From assembly GCA_965205155.1 (NCBI GenBank), contig OZ242033.1:2976001-3040000 (forward strand): 64,000 nt of DNA. The letters run 5' to 3'. Positions within the stretch are counted from its first letter, which is position 1. Each line of letters opens with the position of its first letter. Both the position numbers and the translations under genes were made by a program. The notes under the pieces are model-generated. The model did no database searches. It saw nothing but the letters and a program-made list of their open reading frames with translations, and was not told the origin of the DNA. This stretch comes from Aldehydirespirator sp965205155 (GTDB lineage: Bacteria; Actinomycetota; Acidimicrobiia; Acidimicrobiales; Aldehydirespiratoraceae). Shown here one piece after another: positions 24,916-32,493 of this stretch.

Positions 24916-26118
24916 TCAAGCGACGGGCCGGTGGCTGCGTTCCTCGAGGACGAGTTGACCGTTGTCGAAGGCCAGGGCAGCCTCACCCGCTATGAGCCGG
25001 CGCAGCGGCTCACCCACCATCTCCGAGCGCCATCCCCGGGCCAGCCGGGCATCCGCGTCGCCGCGGATCAATGCCTCGATGTCGGCCCGGGTGGCCAGCA
25101 GCGACGGTTCGATCTTGCGGTCGCGGGCGAGCTGGCTCACCCAGGAGGTAACCAGACCCACCGCCGGGCGAAGGCGGTCGATGGCATCGGAGCGCGCCGC
25201 GCGCTTCGGGGGCGGGCGCCAATCGGACGCAAGCCCCTCGGCGACCGCCTTGAGGATGGCGGGGCCCAACCGGCCGCGAGCCACGCCCTCGCCCACGCCC
25301 CGCACCGCGGCCAGTTCCTCGGTCGTTCGGGGCGCAGCCTGCGCGATCGACACCACCGCGACGTCCGACAGCACATGCCGGACCGGTTGGTTGACCCTGG
25401 CCGCCCTGAGTTCGCGCCACATCGCCACCGACCGGGCCACGGGCAGGTCACGCCGCCTCAGATGGCGCGCCTCCTTGAGCCGGGACCACGCATCCTCGGG
25501 TCGCGGCCGGTGGCGGTTGCGCTCCAGCAGCAGCTCGAATTCCGCTTCCGCCCAGGCCCTCCGGCCCGCCTGCTCCAGCCGGGACGCGAGCCTGTCGTGG
25601 ATCTCCAGCAGGTGCATGACATCGCCGGCCGCGTAGTCGAGTTGCGAGACCTTGAGCGGCCGTACCAGCCAGTCGGTGAGCCGGTCCCCCTTCGGGGGCT
25701 TCCAGCCGATCTCGCTCTCGTACAGAGTGGCCAGCGCGGGGGTGCCGAGGCCGAGGAACCCGGCCGCGATCTGGGTGTCGAAGATCCGCTCGGGGACCGT
25801 CCCGCAGCAGTATTCGAGCACCTCCAGGTCCTGGCCCGCCGCGTGGGCGACCATCAGCCCGCCCGCCCCGAGCACTCCGGCCAGAGGCTCCACGTCCACC
25901 GCCAGCGGGTCGATAAGGACCAGATCGCCCGGCCAGGCGATCTGGATCAGCGCGGCCTGGGGCCGGTAGGTGCGCTCCCGGTGGAACTCGGTGTCGAGCG
26001 CGTATCGAGGCTCGGAGACCAGCGCGCCCACCACCTCTCGCAACCCCGCGCTGGAATCGACGTAGCGATAGGGCGTCTGGGGGTCCCGGCCGGTCCGGGC
26101 CTTTCGTCGGCGCGCCAC
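24916..26118 (-). CDS. rnd: Ribonuclease D
   Basis: The 400-residue protein has a DEDD-y exonuclease domain: DTEFHRERTYRP (first Asp, Glu), AHAAGQDLEVLEYC (Asp) and LDYAAGDVMHLL (Tyr-x3-Asp). One or two HRDC-like helical domains follow for RNA binding. It trims the 3' ends of tRNA precursors and other RNAs. It lies nine bases after the rhodanese gene on the same strand, and the two may be co-transcribed. Confidence 0.93.
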   Translation of the reverse strand: MARRRKARTGRDPQTPYRYVDSSAGLREVVGALVSEPRYALDTEFHRERTYRPQAALIQIAWPGDLVLIDPLAVDVEPLAGVLGAGGLMVAHAAGQDLEVLEYCCGTVPERIFDTQIAAGFLGLGTPALATLYESEIGWKPPKGDRLTDWLVRPLKVSQLDYAAGDVMHLLEIHDRLASRLEQAGRRAWAEAEFELLLERNRHRPRPEDAWSRLKEARHLRRRDLPVARSVAMWRELRAARVNQPVRHVLSDVAVVSIAQAAPRTTEELAAVRGVGEGVARGRLGPAILKAVAEGLASDWRPPPKRAARSDAIDRLRPAVGLVTSWVSQLARDRKIEPSLLATRADIEALIRGDADARLARGWRSEMVGEPLRRLIAGEAALAFDNGQLVLEERSHRPVA

Positions 26119-26127
26119 TGCGTCTGT

Positions 26128-26469
26128 TCAGGTGGACGCGGGGCCCGTGTCCACCGGCCGGCCCGACTGGTGCCAGGCGTTGGTGCCGCCGGCGACATTC
26201 ACGGCGTCGACTCCCCGGTCCCGCAGGAACCCGACGGCTTGGCCGCTGCGACCTCCCACCGCGCACACCACGCACACCGCGGTGCGCTGAGACGCCGCCC
26301 GGAAGTCCTCCACCGCATCGGGGACCGACGCCAGAGGCACCAGCACCGCGCCGGGTATGCGGACCTCTTCGTACTCGTCGGGCTCTCGCACATCGAAGAC
26401 GGCGGCACCGCCGGCGCGGCGGCGTTCGAGTTCGTCGATATCGATCTCGGGTACGTCGGCAGCTTCCAT
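26128..26469 (-). CDS. Rhodanese-like sulfurtransferase domain protein
   Basis: A single rhodanese domain of 113 residues. The active loop is CAVGGRSG, with the persulfide-forming cysteine first, and the VFDVREPDEYEEVRIPGAVL entry motif is present. Such proteins carry sulfane sulfur to acceptors. It precedes rnd. A role in sulfur delivery to the TtuA pathway is possible but not supported by gene position. Confidence 0.9.
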   Translation of the reverse strand: MEAADVPEIDIDELERRRAGGAAVFDVREPDEYEEVRIPGAVLVPLASVPDAVEDFRAASQRTAVCVVCAVGGRSGQAVGFLRDRGVDAVNVAGGTNAWHQSGRPVDTGPAST

Positions 26470-26555
26470 GCCCGCTCCTCGCGATGGGGCGTCGCCAGCC
26501 TAGTGCTGCGACGACCGACGCTCGGCAATGGCTGCCGGCGCGCCCGGGCCTGGGC

Positions 26556-27188
26556 TCAGGGCCGCCGGAGCCGGACTTCGGCCGGCAGGTCCTCGGGACG
26601 GTCCGCATCACCGAACCAGCCCGCTCCCAGCACGTCGACCTTGACCGTGCGCAGCTCTCGGGCTGCCTCGCTGGGCGCCCTCACTCCGGAGGCGAAGGCC
26701 TCTGACAGGCGCTCGAGGCAACTGCTCCGCCACACGGCATGCATCCATTGCGGCACCCCGTCGCCGACTGGGACGACCAGGTCCGCGGCCGGCCCGCCGA
26801 CCTCTGGGCGGCCGGCAATGTCGGCAAAGCGATCGAGCACGCAACGGACCGCGGCGGCCTCCGGCGAGATCACATCGCAGGGCAGCGTCACCACCGCGTC
26901 CATGCCGGAGGCATCGAGCGCGCCGAGTGCGGTGATCACCCCTCCCAGCGGGCCCTGGCCGGGGTAGCGGTCGGCCATCGTGTCCAGGCCCAGGGCGCCC
27001 AGCCGGACTGCATCCCCGCCCACCACCAGGGTGGGCTCAGCACCCGCGTCCCGCAGCGCCCCGACGGCCCGCACCACCATGGGCTGTCCCTCGATCTCGA
27101 TGAACGCCTTGTCGGTGCCCATCCTGGAGCTGGCCCCGCCCGCCAGCACCGCACCCATGCAGCGGGGAACGTGCGCCGGCCTATTCAC
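26556..27188 (-). CDS. mobA: Molybdenum cofactor guanylyltransferase
   Basis: The 210-residue protein has the nucleotidyltransferase signature LAGGASSRMGTDKAFIEI, the TLPCDVISPE metal-binding aspartate and an RTVKVDVLGAGWFGDADRPE end, all MobA-like. It attaches GMP to molybdopterin for DMSO-reductase-type enzymes. No other molybdenum gene is in the window. Its start overlaps the end of the DUF3151 gene by eight bases. Confidence 0.88.
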   Translation of the reverse strand: MNRPAHVPRCMGAVLAGGASSRMGTDKAFIEIEGQPMVVRAVGALRDAGAEPTLVVGGDAVRLGALGLDTMADRYPGQGPLGGVITALGALDASGMDAVVTLPCDVISPEAAAVRCVLDRFADIAGRPEVGGPAADLVVPVGDGVPQWMHAVWRSSCLERLSEAFASGVRAPSEAARELRTVKVDVLGAGWFGDADRPEDLPAEVRLRRP

Positions 27189-27642
27189 GCATCCCCGGGC
27201 TGTGCGCAGGCGGCCAGCCGGGGTCGAGCTGGAGCAGGAAGAGCGCGCACCGCTCGGCCTCGCCGGTCTCGCCGATGCGGTCCGCGACCCGCTGGAGGCC
27301 GCTCAGTGCCCGCAGGAAGCCTCGGTTTGACGGATTCCTCCAGCGGACGTAGCCCGAGCCGCGCCAGCCGCTGGCCCGCAGCCGGTCCAGGCCGCGGTGA
27401 TAGCCGGTGCGGAACGCGGCATAGGCCAGGGCCGGCGTCGCGCCGGTCGACTCCAAGGCTTCGCCGAGGGTGGCCCAGGACTCCAGGCTGAGCGGCCAGC
27501 GGGCGCAAGCCGCGCCCACCGCCGAGACCGCGTCGTCGCTGGCCGCCGCGGCGGCCAGGGCGGCCCGGACCTCGGGGGGCTCCGGCTCCAGCACCGTGTC
27601 GGGCGGTCCGTGCGAGAAGAGGGGAACACCGGCGTCACTCAC
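27181..27642 (-). CDS. DUF3151 family protein
   Basis: The 153-residue protein matches the actinobacterial DUF3151 pattern: GPPDTVLEPEPPEV at the start, ALAYAAFRTGYHRGLDRLRA in the middle, then WRNPSNRGFLRALSGLQRVA and GETGEAERCALFLLQLDP. It is helical and TPR-like. Its function is unknown. It overlaps mobA and may be co-translated with it. Confidence 0.88.
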   Translation of the reverse strand: MSDAGVPLFSHGPPDTVLEPEPPEVRAALAAAAASDDAVSAVGAACARWPLSLESWATLGEALESTGATPALAYAAFRTGYHRGLDRLRASGWRGSGYVRWRNPSNRGFLRALSGLQRVADRIGETGEAERCALFLLQLDPGWPPAHSPGMRE

Positions 27643-27674
27643 TGCCGCTGAGGCTACCGGTACCCTGCGCGCCA

Positions 27675-27938
27675 GTGTTAGGTGATTGGGTCGACGCCGA
27701 GTCTCTGCCGGACATCATCCTCGGCGCGATCGTGGTGCTGGGAGTTCTCGCCGTCCTAGTCATGTGGACCGTGCGCAAGCTGCTGCTTCGGCTGATGCTG
27801 ATCGTCCTCATCGGCGCTCTGGCCGCCAGCCTGTGGCTCCAGCGCGCCGATCTCCAGGACTGCGTGGAGACCTGCTCGTGCCGGCTATTCGGCCAGGACG
27901 TGACCGTCCCGGCCGACGCCAACCCCAGCTGCCCGTAG
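27675..27938 (+). CDS. Small membrane protein
   Basis: The GTG at 27675 starts an 87-residue protein with two close hydrophobic helices (IILGAIVVLGVLAVLVMW and LMLIVLIGALAASLWLQR). A short cysteine-bearing outside tail follows (QDCVETCSCRLFGQ). It is divergent from the DUF3151 gene with only a 32-base gap and ends four bases before the pyruvate kinase stop. I do not recognise a family. Confidence 0.65.
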   Translation: MLGDWVDAESLPDIILGAIVVLGVLAVLVMWTVRKLLLRLMLIVLIGALAASLWLQRADLQDCVETCSCRLFGQDVTVPADANPSCP

Positions 27939-27942
27939 CCCG

Positions 27943-29376
27943 TTAAGGGATGCGCTCCAGGCGGAGCACGTTGGCGCTGCGGGACCGGTTGTCGGCGCCG
28001 GCCAGCACCCCGACGATCTCACCAGAACGGGCGAAGTCCCGATCGCGCGCCACCGTCACCGCCTGGCGGACCATGTCGTCGTTGGAGCCCATGTCGTGGA
28101 CCAGCACCGGTGTGGTCCCCCAGCTGAGCGTGAGCTGCTGCACGGTCCGCGCGTTGTGCGACAAGCCGATGATCCGGGCCTGCGGCCTGAACCGGGCCAT
28201 GGACCGCACCGTGAAGCCGGTGCCGGAGATGGCCAGGATGGTGGAGATGCCGAGCCCGTCGGCGGCCCGCCAGGCCGCCATGGTCATGGCGTCGGTGATC
28301 GAGGCCGCGTCGTGGGTCGAGTCGTCGGTCATGCGCAGCTCGGCGAGGCGCTCGGCCCACAGCTCGTAGTCGAACTCCTCGTCGGCTCGCTGGGCGATCC
28401 GATCCATGGTGCGCACCACGTTGGCGGGGTCGATGCCGACCGCGGTCTCCCCCGAGAGCATCAGAGCGGAGGAGCCGTCGAACACCGCATTGGCCACGTC
28501 GCTGGCCTCCGCCCGGGTGGGCGACGGGCGCGACACCATCGAGTCCAGCATCTGGGTGGCGGTGATCACGGGACGGCCGCCCGCGATGCACTGCTGGATG
28601 ATCTGCTTCTGCAGGTGGGGCAGTTCCTCGATGCTGCACTCGCTGCCGAGGTCGCCGCGGGCCACCATGATCGCCCCCGCGGTGTCGATGATGCCGGCCA
28701 GGTTCTGTACGGCCGCCCTGGTCTCGACCTTGGCCACCAGCATGGGGCCACGGGGATGGGGCTCGGTGCCGACACGGCGGATGTCGTGGGCGGAGCGCAC
28801 GAACGAGATGGCCACCATGTCCACGCCGAGTTCGATGAAGGCGTCGAGGGCGACGAAGTCGCTGGGGGTGGGCGTGGATATCCGCAGCCGGTCGGCCGGG
28901 ATGTGGACGCCGGGGCAGCCCGACAGCACACCGCCGTGGACGACGCGCACCTTGAGACGGTCGCCACCCTTGTCGGTCACGTCGAGCACCACCCGCCCGT
29001 CGCCCACATCGAGGGTGTCGCCCACCAGCACGTCATCCAGCAGGCCCTCGTAGTCCACCTCCATGACGCTGTCGGTCGAGCGCGTGCCTCCAACCACCAT
29101 CTCGACGGTCGTGTCCGAGTGGAACCTCACCGGATCGTCGCCGAAGCTGGCGGCCCGGACCTTGGGGCCGGGCAGATCAACCAGGATCCCTACCGGCCGG
29201 CCGACCTCCTCGGAAACCCGGCGGATCCGGCGGTAGCGCTCGATGGCCTCGTCGAGGGTTCCATGAGCCAGGCCGATGCGGGCAACGTCCATGCCCGCGG
29301 CCATCATGTCGGCCAGCGTGGGCTCGCTCTCGCTGGCAGGGCCGATAGTGGCGACGATCTTGGTGCGGCGCTGCAT
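27943..29376 (-). CDS. pyk: Pyruvate kinase, probable K+-independent type
   Basis: I start at the ATG at 29376 (MQRRTKIVATIGPAS), giving 477 residues. The catalytic lysine is in VAKVETRAAVQ, the Mg2+ acidic residues in KVE and RGDLG, and the TQMLDSM threonine is present. The potassium site differs from the usual form: the NFSHG box reads GLAHG, and the DTKGPE box reads DLPGPK. Lysine in place of that glutamate, together with Leu for Thr, is the signature of pyruvate kinases that do not need K+. It makes ATP and pyruvate at the end of glycolysis. Confidence 0.93.
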   Translation of the reverse strand: MQRRTKIVATIGPASESEPTLADMMAAGMDVARIGLAHGTLDEAIERYRRIRRVSEEVGRPVGILVDLPGPKVRAASFGDDPVRFHSDTTVEMVVGGTRSTDSVMEVDYEGLLDDVLVGDTLDVGDGRVVLDVTDKGGDRLKVRVVHGGVLSGCPGVHIPADRLRISTPTPSDFVALDAFIELGVDMVAISFVRSAHDIRRVGTEPHPRGPMLVAKVETRAAVQNLAGIIDTAGAIMVARGDLGSECSIEELPHLQKQIIQQCIAGGRPVITATQMLDSMVSRPSPTRAEASDVANAVFDGSSALMLSGETAVGIDPANVVRTMDRIAQRADEEFDYELWAERLAELRMTDDSTHDAASITDAMTMAAWRAADGLGISTILAISGTGFTVRSMARFRPQARIIGLSHNARTVQQLTLSWGTTPVLVHDMGSNDDMVRQAVTVARDRDFARSGEIVGVLAGADNRSRSANVLRLERIP

Positions 29377-29437
29377 GCCCAAGAGGCTACCGCCGGGTGC
29401 GGTCAACCTGTGGATAACTCTCGGCTACGGTTCGCTC

Positions 29438-30199
29438 GTGCAGTGCCACCCCTACCTGGATGCGGACGGGCCCATCGCCTTCGCTCATCGCGGCGGGGCC
29501 GAGGAGTTCCCCGAGAACACGCTGAGAGCCTTCCGCCATGCCGTGGATCTGGGCTATACCCATGTGGAGACCGACGTGCACGCCACCGCCGACGGGGTGG
29601 CGGTCGCCTTCCACGACGACTCGCTGGACCGGGTCACCGACGGTCACGGCGCCCTCGGCGCCCTCGACTGGAACCAGGTCCAGCGAGCCCTGGTGGCCGG
29701 CACCGACCCGATACTTCGCCTCGACGAGCTCTTGGAGGAGTTGCCGGACACGAGGATCAACATCGACCCCAAGAGCGACGCTGCGGTCGGGCCGCTGGTG
29801 GAGGTGCTCCGCCGAACCGGTGCGGTCGACCGGGTGTGCGTGTGCTCGTTCTCGGACCGGCGCACCAGGCGGGTGCGCGACCGCATCGGGGACGCGCTGT
29901 GCGTCGGTGCAGGGCCCCGAGGCATCGCACGCCTGCTGGCCGCCTCGGCCCGCGTGCTGAGGCCGGCGTCCTTCGACTTCCACGCCGCCCAGATGCCGGT
30001 CCGCTCGAACGGCCTGACGCTGGTTCGGCCCGCGGTGCTGGCCGCGGCCCATCGTCACGACGTCGCGGTCCACGTCTGGACCATCGACGAGCCCGCCGAG
30101 ATGCACCGCCTGCTCGACATGGGGGTGGACGGCATCATGACCGACCGTCCCTCGGTGCTCCGCCGGGTGATGATCGAGAGGGGCCATTGGAAGGCCTGA
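29438..30199 (+). CDS. Glycerophosphodiester phosphodiesterase
   Basis: The GTG at 29438 gives 253 residues. The family motifs are AFAHRGGAEEFPENT near the start, THVETDVHATADGVAVAFHD for metal binding, and a C-terminal VHVWTIDEPAEMHRLLDMGV and GIMTDRPS. It splits glycerophosphodiesters into glycerol-3-phosphate and an alcohol. No signal peptide is seen, so it is probably cytoplasmic. It is divergent from pyk with a 61-base gap. Confidence 0.93.
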   Translation: MQCHPYLDADGPIAFAHRGGAEEFPENTLRAFRHAVDLGYTHVETDVHATADGVAVAFHDDSLDRVTDGHGALGALDWNQVQRALVAGTDPILRLDELLEELPDTRINIDPKSDAAVGPLVEVLRRTGAVDRVCVCSFSDRRTRRVRDRIGDALCVGAGPRGIARLLAASARVLRPASFDFHAAQMPVRSNGLTLVRPAVLAAAHRHDVAVHVWTIDEPAEMHRLLDMGVDGIMTDRPSVLRRVMIERGHWKA

Positions 30200-30277
30200 C
30201 CCGCCGTCGCGAGTCCTTCCGGGGGCTTCCGACGACACCAAACTGTGACCGGACTGTGCATAACTGAACGACGGCTG

Positions 30278-30357
30278 GGGATTTCTTGCGAATGCTCGGG
30301 ATTTCGATGGGGATTTCGCGTTTCGGGGTTGACAACCCCGCGAGAACCCCGCATGAT
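30278..30357 (+). promoter_or_regulatory. Promoter with direct repeats ahead of the structured region
   Basis: GGGATTTC occurs at 30278, 30298 and 30310. A TTGACA -35 hexamer at 30329-30334 and CATGAT at 30352-30357 are spaced 17 bases. The -35 box lies in a 17-base palindrome, CGGGGTTGACAACCCCG (30324-30340), which could be an operator or a terminator hairpin of the preceding gene. The predicted start is near 30364. Confidence 0.55.
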
Positions 30358-30363
30358 GCCCAG

Positions 30364-30955
30364 CGTCCGAAGTGAGCAGCGACAGAGACACCGGACCAGC
30401 AGCCGAGGGCCTCGGCCCGAAGCAGCGGAACGGAGTTGATGGAGCGGTCCGCAGAGGACACCCAGCCAACCAGGCCGGCTCCCAGGAGTCGGTGGGTCAG
30501 CCGGGGACACGGAGGTTCTCCTTCGAGCAAGCGGTAGGAATCCCCGACGGGGGAGGGTGATCGCAAGGTCGCAGAAGGGCCGCCTCGCCGGGAGGCCCGG
30601 CGGCAACCGAGCACACCGCCGGGTGTGGGAGGGAGTCACCGGAACCGCCTCCAGGTGAGGGTGTCACCGGGGCATCGGATCCGAGTCCGATCCCGACGGG
30701 GAACGGAAGGGAACCGGAGCCTCAGGAGGTGCCGACGGGCACAGCCGGGTGACTCGGATCCACGCCACGGAGCCGTCCGGGGCGGGGATCAGGGCACGGA
30801 GCCGGATACGGCGAAGTGTCCCGGAGTGCCGCAGACTCCGCCGGGAGGATGCGGTCGGTGGACAGGCGCAATCGGGGCCCCGAGAAGTTGAGCGGCGAAA
30901 GCCGGGAGGCTACTCGGGGCTCCGTCGCGTCCCGGCTGCGGTCATGCTCTGAGGC
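30364..30955 (+). ncRNA. Candidate large structured non-coding RNA, unknown family
   Basis: No credible gene fills this 590-base stretch. It is packed with perfect short stems: GCCGAG/CTCGGC (30402-30416), GATC-GCAA-GGTC (30559-30570), CCCGGCGG/CCGCCGGG (30596-30623), GTGCC-GACG-GGCAC (30729-30742), GCCG-GATA-CGGC inside GGCAC/GTGTC (30793-30820), CGGAGT/ACTCCG (30822-30840) and CGGC-GAAA-GCCG nested inside CCCCGAG/CTCGGGG (30878-30919). GNRA loops and purine-rich joints are typical of folded RNAs. It lacks the RNase P and tmRNA signatures. The ends are estimates; the sense strand follows the promoter at 30329. Confidence 0.45.
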
Positions 30956-30972
30956 CGCCGACAGCCAATGTG

Positions 30973-30978
30973 TATACT
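30973..30978 (+). promoter_or_regulatory. -10 box for the first surface protein gene
   Basis: TATACT lies 67 bases before the ATG at 31040, in a less GC-rich patch. A similar box, TATAAT, stands before the paralogous gene at 31752. No good -35 is visible at 17 bases. Confidence 0.4.
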
Positions 30979-31039
30979 CCCCCGCAAGTAATACGGATGC
31001 TGGCGCAGAGCTGCTGGCTCCATGAAAGGACAAGACCAG

Positions 31040-31618
31040 ATGAAGAGAATCATGGCACTGACAGCCGCAGTGAGCCTGTTGGCCCTGTTCGCGCTGACAA
31101 GCCAGGCAAGCGCCCAGGACGGGCCGTCCCTGACAGCGGACCCCGCCACCGTGCCGGCCGAGGGTGAGTACACCTTCACCCTCAGCGGGTCTGGGTTCAC
31201 CGCCGGGCTTGCCCTGTTTGTGCTGCCGTGCACCGCCCCCGGCGAGCCGATGACCCCCGATAACGCCGCCCAGGCAATAGCGGCCATCGGCCAGACCGAT
31301 TGCGACCTCGGCAGCATGACGCCGACTGGAGTCGGCGCCGACGGCACCTTCAGCCTCACCGCCACGGCGACAGTGGGCCAGAACTTCGTCTGGATCGCCG
31401 GTGACGCCGCACAGACGGAGGCCGGCGCTGTGCCGGTGTTCATCGTCGAGCCGATGGACGACATGGGTGACGACATGGCGCCCGAGGGTGCAGCCGAGAC
31501 CGGCTTCGGCGGCACCGCCGGATCCGACGGCAACAGCGTGGCCGTCCCGCTGGCCGCCACCCTGGCGGCAGTAGCCCTGCTCGGCGGGGCTGTGCTCGTC
31601 ACTCGGCGCAACGCCTAA
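31040..31618 (+). CDS. Secreted surface protein with C-terminal sorting-like signal (paralog 1)
   Basis: The ATG at 31040 follows GAAAGGA; the product has 192 residues. A signal peptide (MALTAAVSLLALFALTSQAS) is followed by a small beta-rich domain with two cysteines (FVLPCTAPGE, QTDCDLG), an acidic linker (MDDMGDDMAPEG), then AETGFGG, a hydrophobic helix and TRRNA. The end has the order of a sortase sorting signal, with ETGFGG where LPxTG would be. Homologous genes with this beta domain are otherwise unknown to me. It is followed by a paralog and a sortase. Confidence 0.8.
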   Translation: MKRIMALTAAVSLLALFALTSQASAQDGPSLTADPATVPAEGEYTFTLSGSGFTAGLALFVLPCTAPGEPMTPDNAAQAIAAIGQTDCDLGSMTPTGVGADGTFSLTATATVGQNFVWIAGDAAQTEAGAVPVFIVEPMDDMGDDMAPEGAAETGFGGTAGSDGNSVAVPLAATLAAVALLGGAVLVTRRNA

Positions 31619-31681
31619 ACGGACAACCCGCTCGGGCCGGGAGTTCTTCACGACCGCCCAGCCCTGAGCGGCAACACAGCG

Positions 31682-31718
31682 GACTGCGGCAGCGGCTTTC
31701 GTGGTCGCTGCCGCAGTC
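31682..31718 (+). terminator. 13-bp perfect inverted repeat (terminator-like)
   Basis: GACTGCGGCAGCG and CGCTGCCGCAGTC are separated by 11 bases and followed by GCGTTT. It lies 64 bases after the first paralog's stop. The same stem recurs inside the sortase coding sequence at 32529, so it may be a relic of a duplicated sortase 5' end rather than a purpose-built terminator. Confidence 0.55.
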
Positions 31719-31751
31719 GCGTTTACCGCACCCGGTAGGGGCACGCGTGTG

Positions 31752-31757
31752 TATAAT
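31752..31757 (+). promoter_or_regulatory. -10 box for the second surface protein gene
   Basis: A perfect TATAAT lies 94 bases before the ATG at 31851, rare in this GC-rich sequence. The untranslated leader then carries the same GCTGCTAGCTCC and GAAAGGACA segments as the first paralog. Confidence 0.5.
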
Positions 31758-31850
31758 CGCCTGTAGTTGCGGTTGCGTGTGCTTACAGCGCGTGCAACGG
31801 AGCTGTATAGGTACAGGTAGAGCTGCTAGCTCCACGAAAGGACAGAACCG

Positions 31851-32462
31851 ATGAAGAGAATCATGGCACTGACGGCCATCGTGAGCGTGTTGGCCCTGTT
31901 TGTGCTGACCAGCCAGGCCTCGGCTCAGGACGGGCCGTTGCTCACAGCAGACCCGCCGGCCGTGGACGGACCGGGGACCCACACCTTCACGCTCACCGGA
32001 TCGGGCTGGAGCGCGGGCCTGACCGTCTTCATCGTGCCCTGCACCGTCCCCGGCGAGCAGCTCACGACCGCGTCGTCAATCGACGCGATCGTGGCCGCGT
32101 TGGCGGGCATGGGTCAGGCCGACTGCATCCTCGCACCCCTCGGCGCGCCTATCCCTGTGGGCGATGATGGCACCTTCACGGTCGAGATCACCCACGATGT
32201 CCCGGCGAACTTCGCGTTCGGCGCGGGCGATGCCGCCGTCACCGAGGACAGCGCTGTTCCAGTGCTCTTCATCGCGGAGGACATGGGCGACGACATGGGC
32301 GACGACATGGGCGACGACATGGCTCCGGAAGGTGGCGCCGAGACGGGCTTCGGCGGCATGGCCGGATCGGACGGCAACAGCGTGGCCGTCCCGCTGGCCG
32401 CCACCCTGGCGGCGGTAGTCCTGCTCGGCGGGGCTGCGCTCGTCACTCGGCGTCACGCCTAA
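31851..32462 (+). CDS. Secreted surface protein with C-terminal sorting-like signal (paralog 2)
   Basis: The 203-residue product is a close paralog of the preceding gene: near-identical signal peptide, the same beta-rich domain with two cysteines (FIVPCTVPGE, QADCILA), a linker with four DDMG repeats, then GAETGFGG, a hydrophobic helix and TRRHA. The signal peptide and C-terminal region are most conserved; the middle has diverged. It ends 31 bases before the sortase gene. It is likely anchored at the envelope by that sortase. Confidence 0.82.
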   Translation: MKRIMALTAIVSVLALFVLTSQASAQDGPLLTADPPAVDGPGTHTFTLTGSGWSAGLTVFIVPCTVPGEQLTTASSIDAIVAALAGMGQADCILAPLGAPIPVGDDGTFTVEITHDVPANFAFGAGDAAVTEDSAVPVLFIAEDMGDDMGDDMGDDMAPEGGAETGFGGMAGSDGNSVAVPLAATLAAVVLLGGAALVTRRHA

Positions 32463-32493
32463 CAGACAACCAACCCGCTAGGGGCGGGAGTTC

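Noticed and set aside
30364..30955. RNase P RNA or tmRNA
   Set aside because: The conserved GAGGAAAGTCC core of RNase P and the tRNA-like ends and tag frame of tmRNA are absent.
30722..31744. A 340-codon minus-strand frame
   Set aside because: It runs antisense through the structured region and the first surface protein gene, has no recognisable domain and changes composition along its length.
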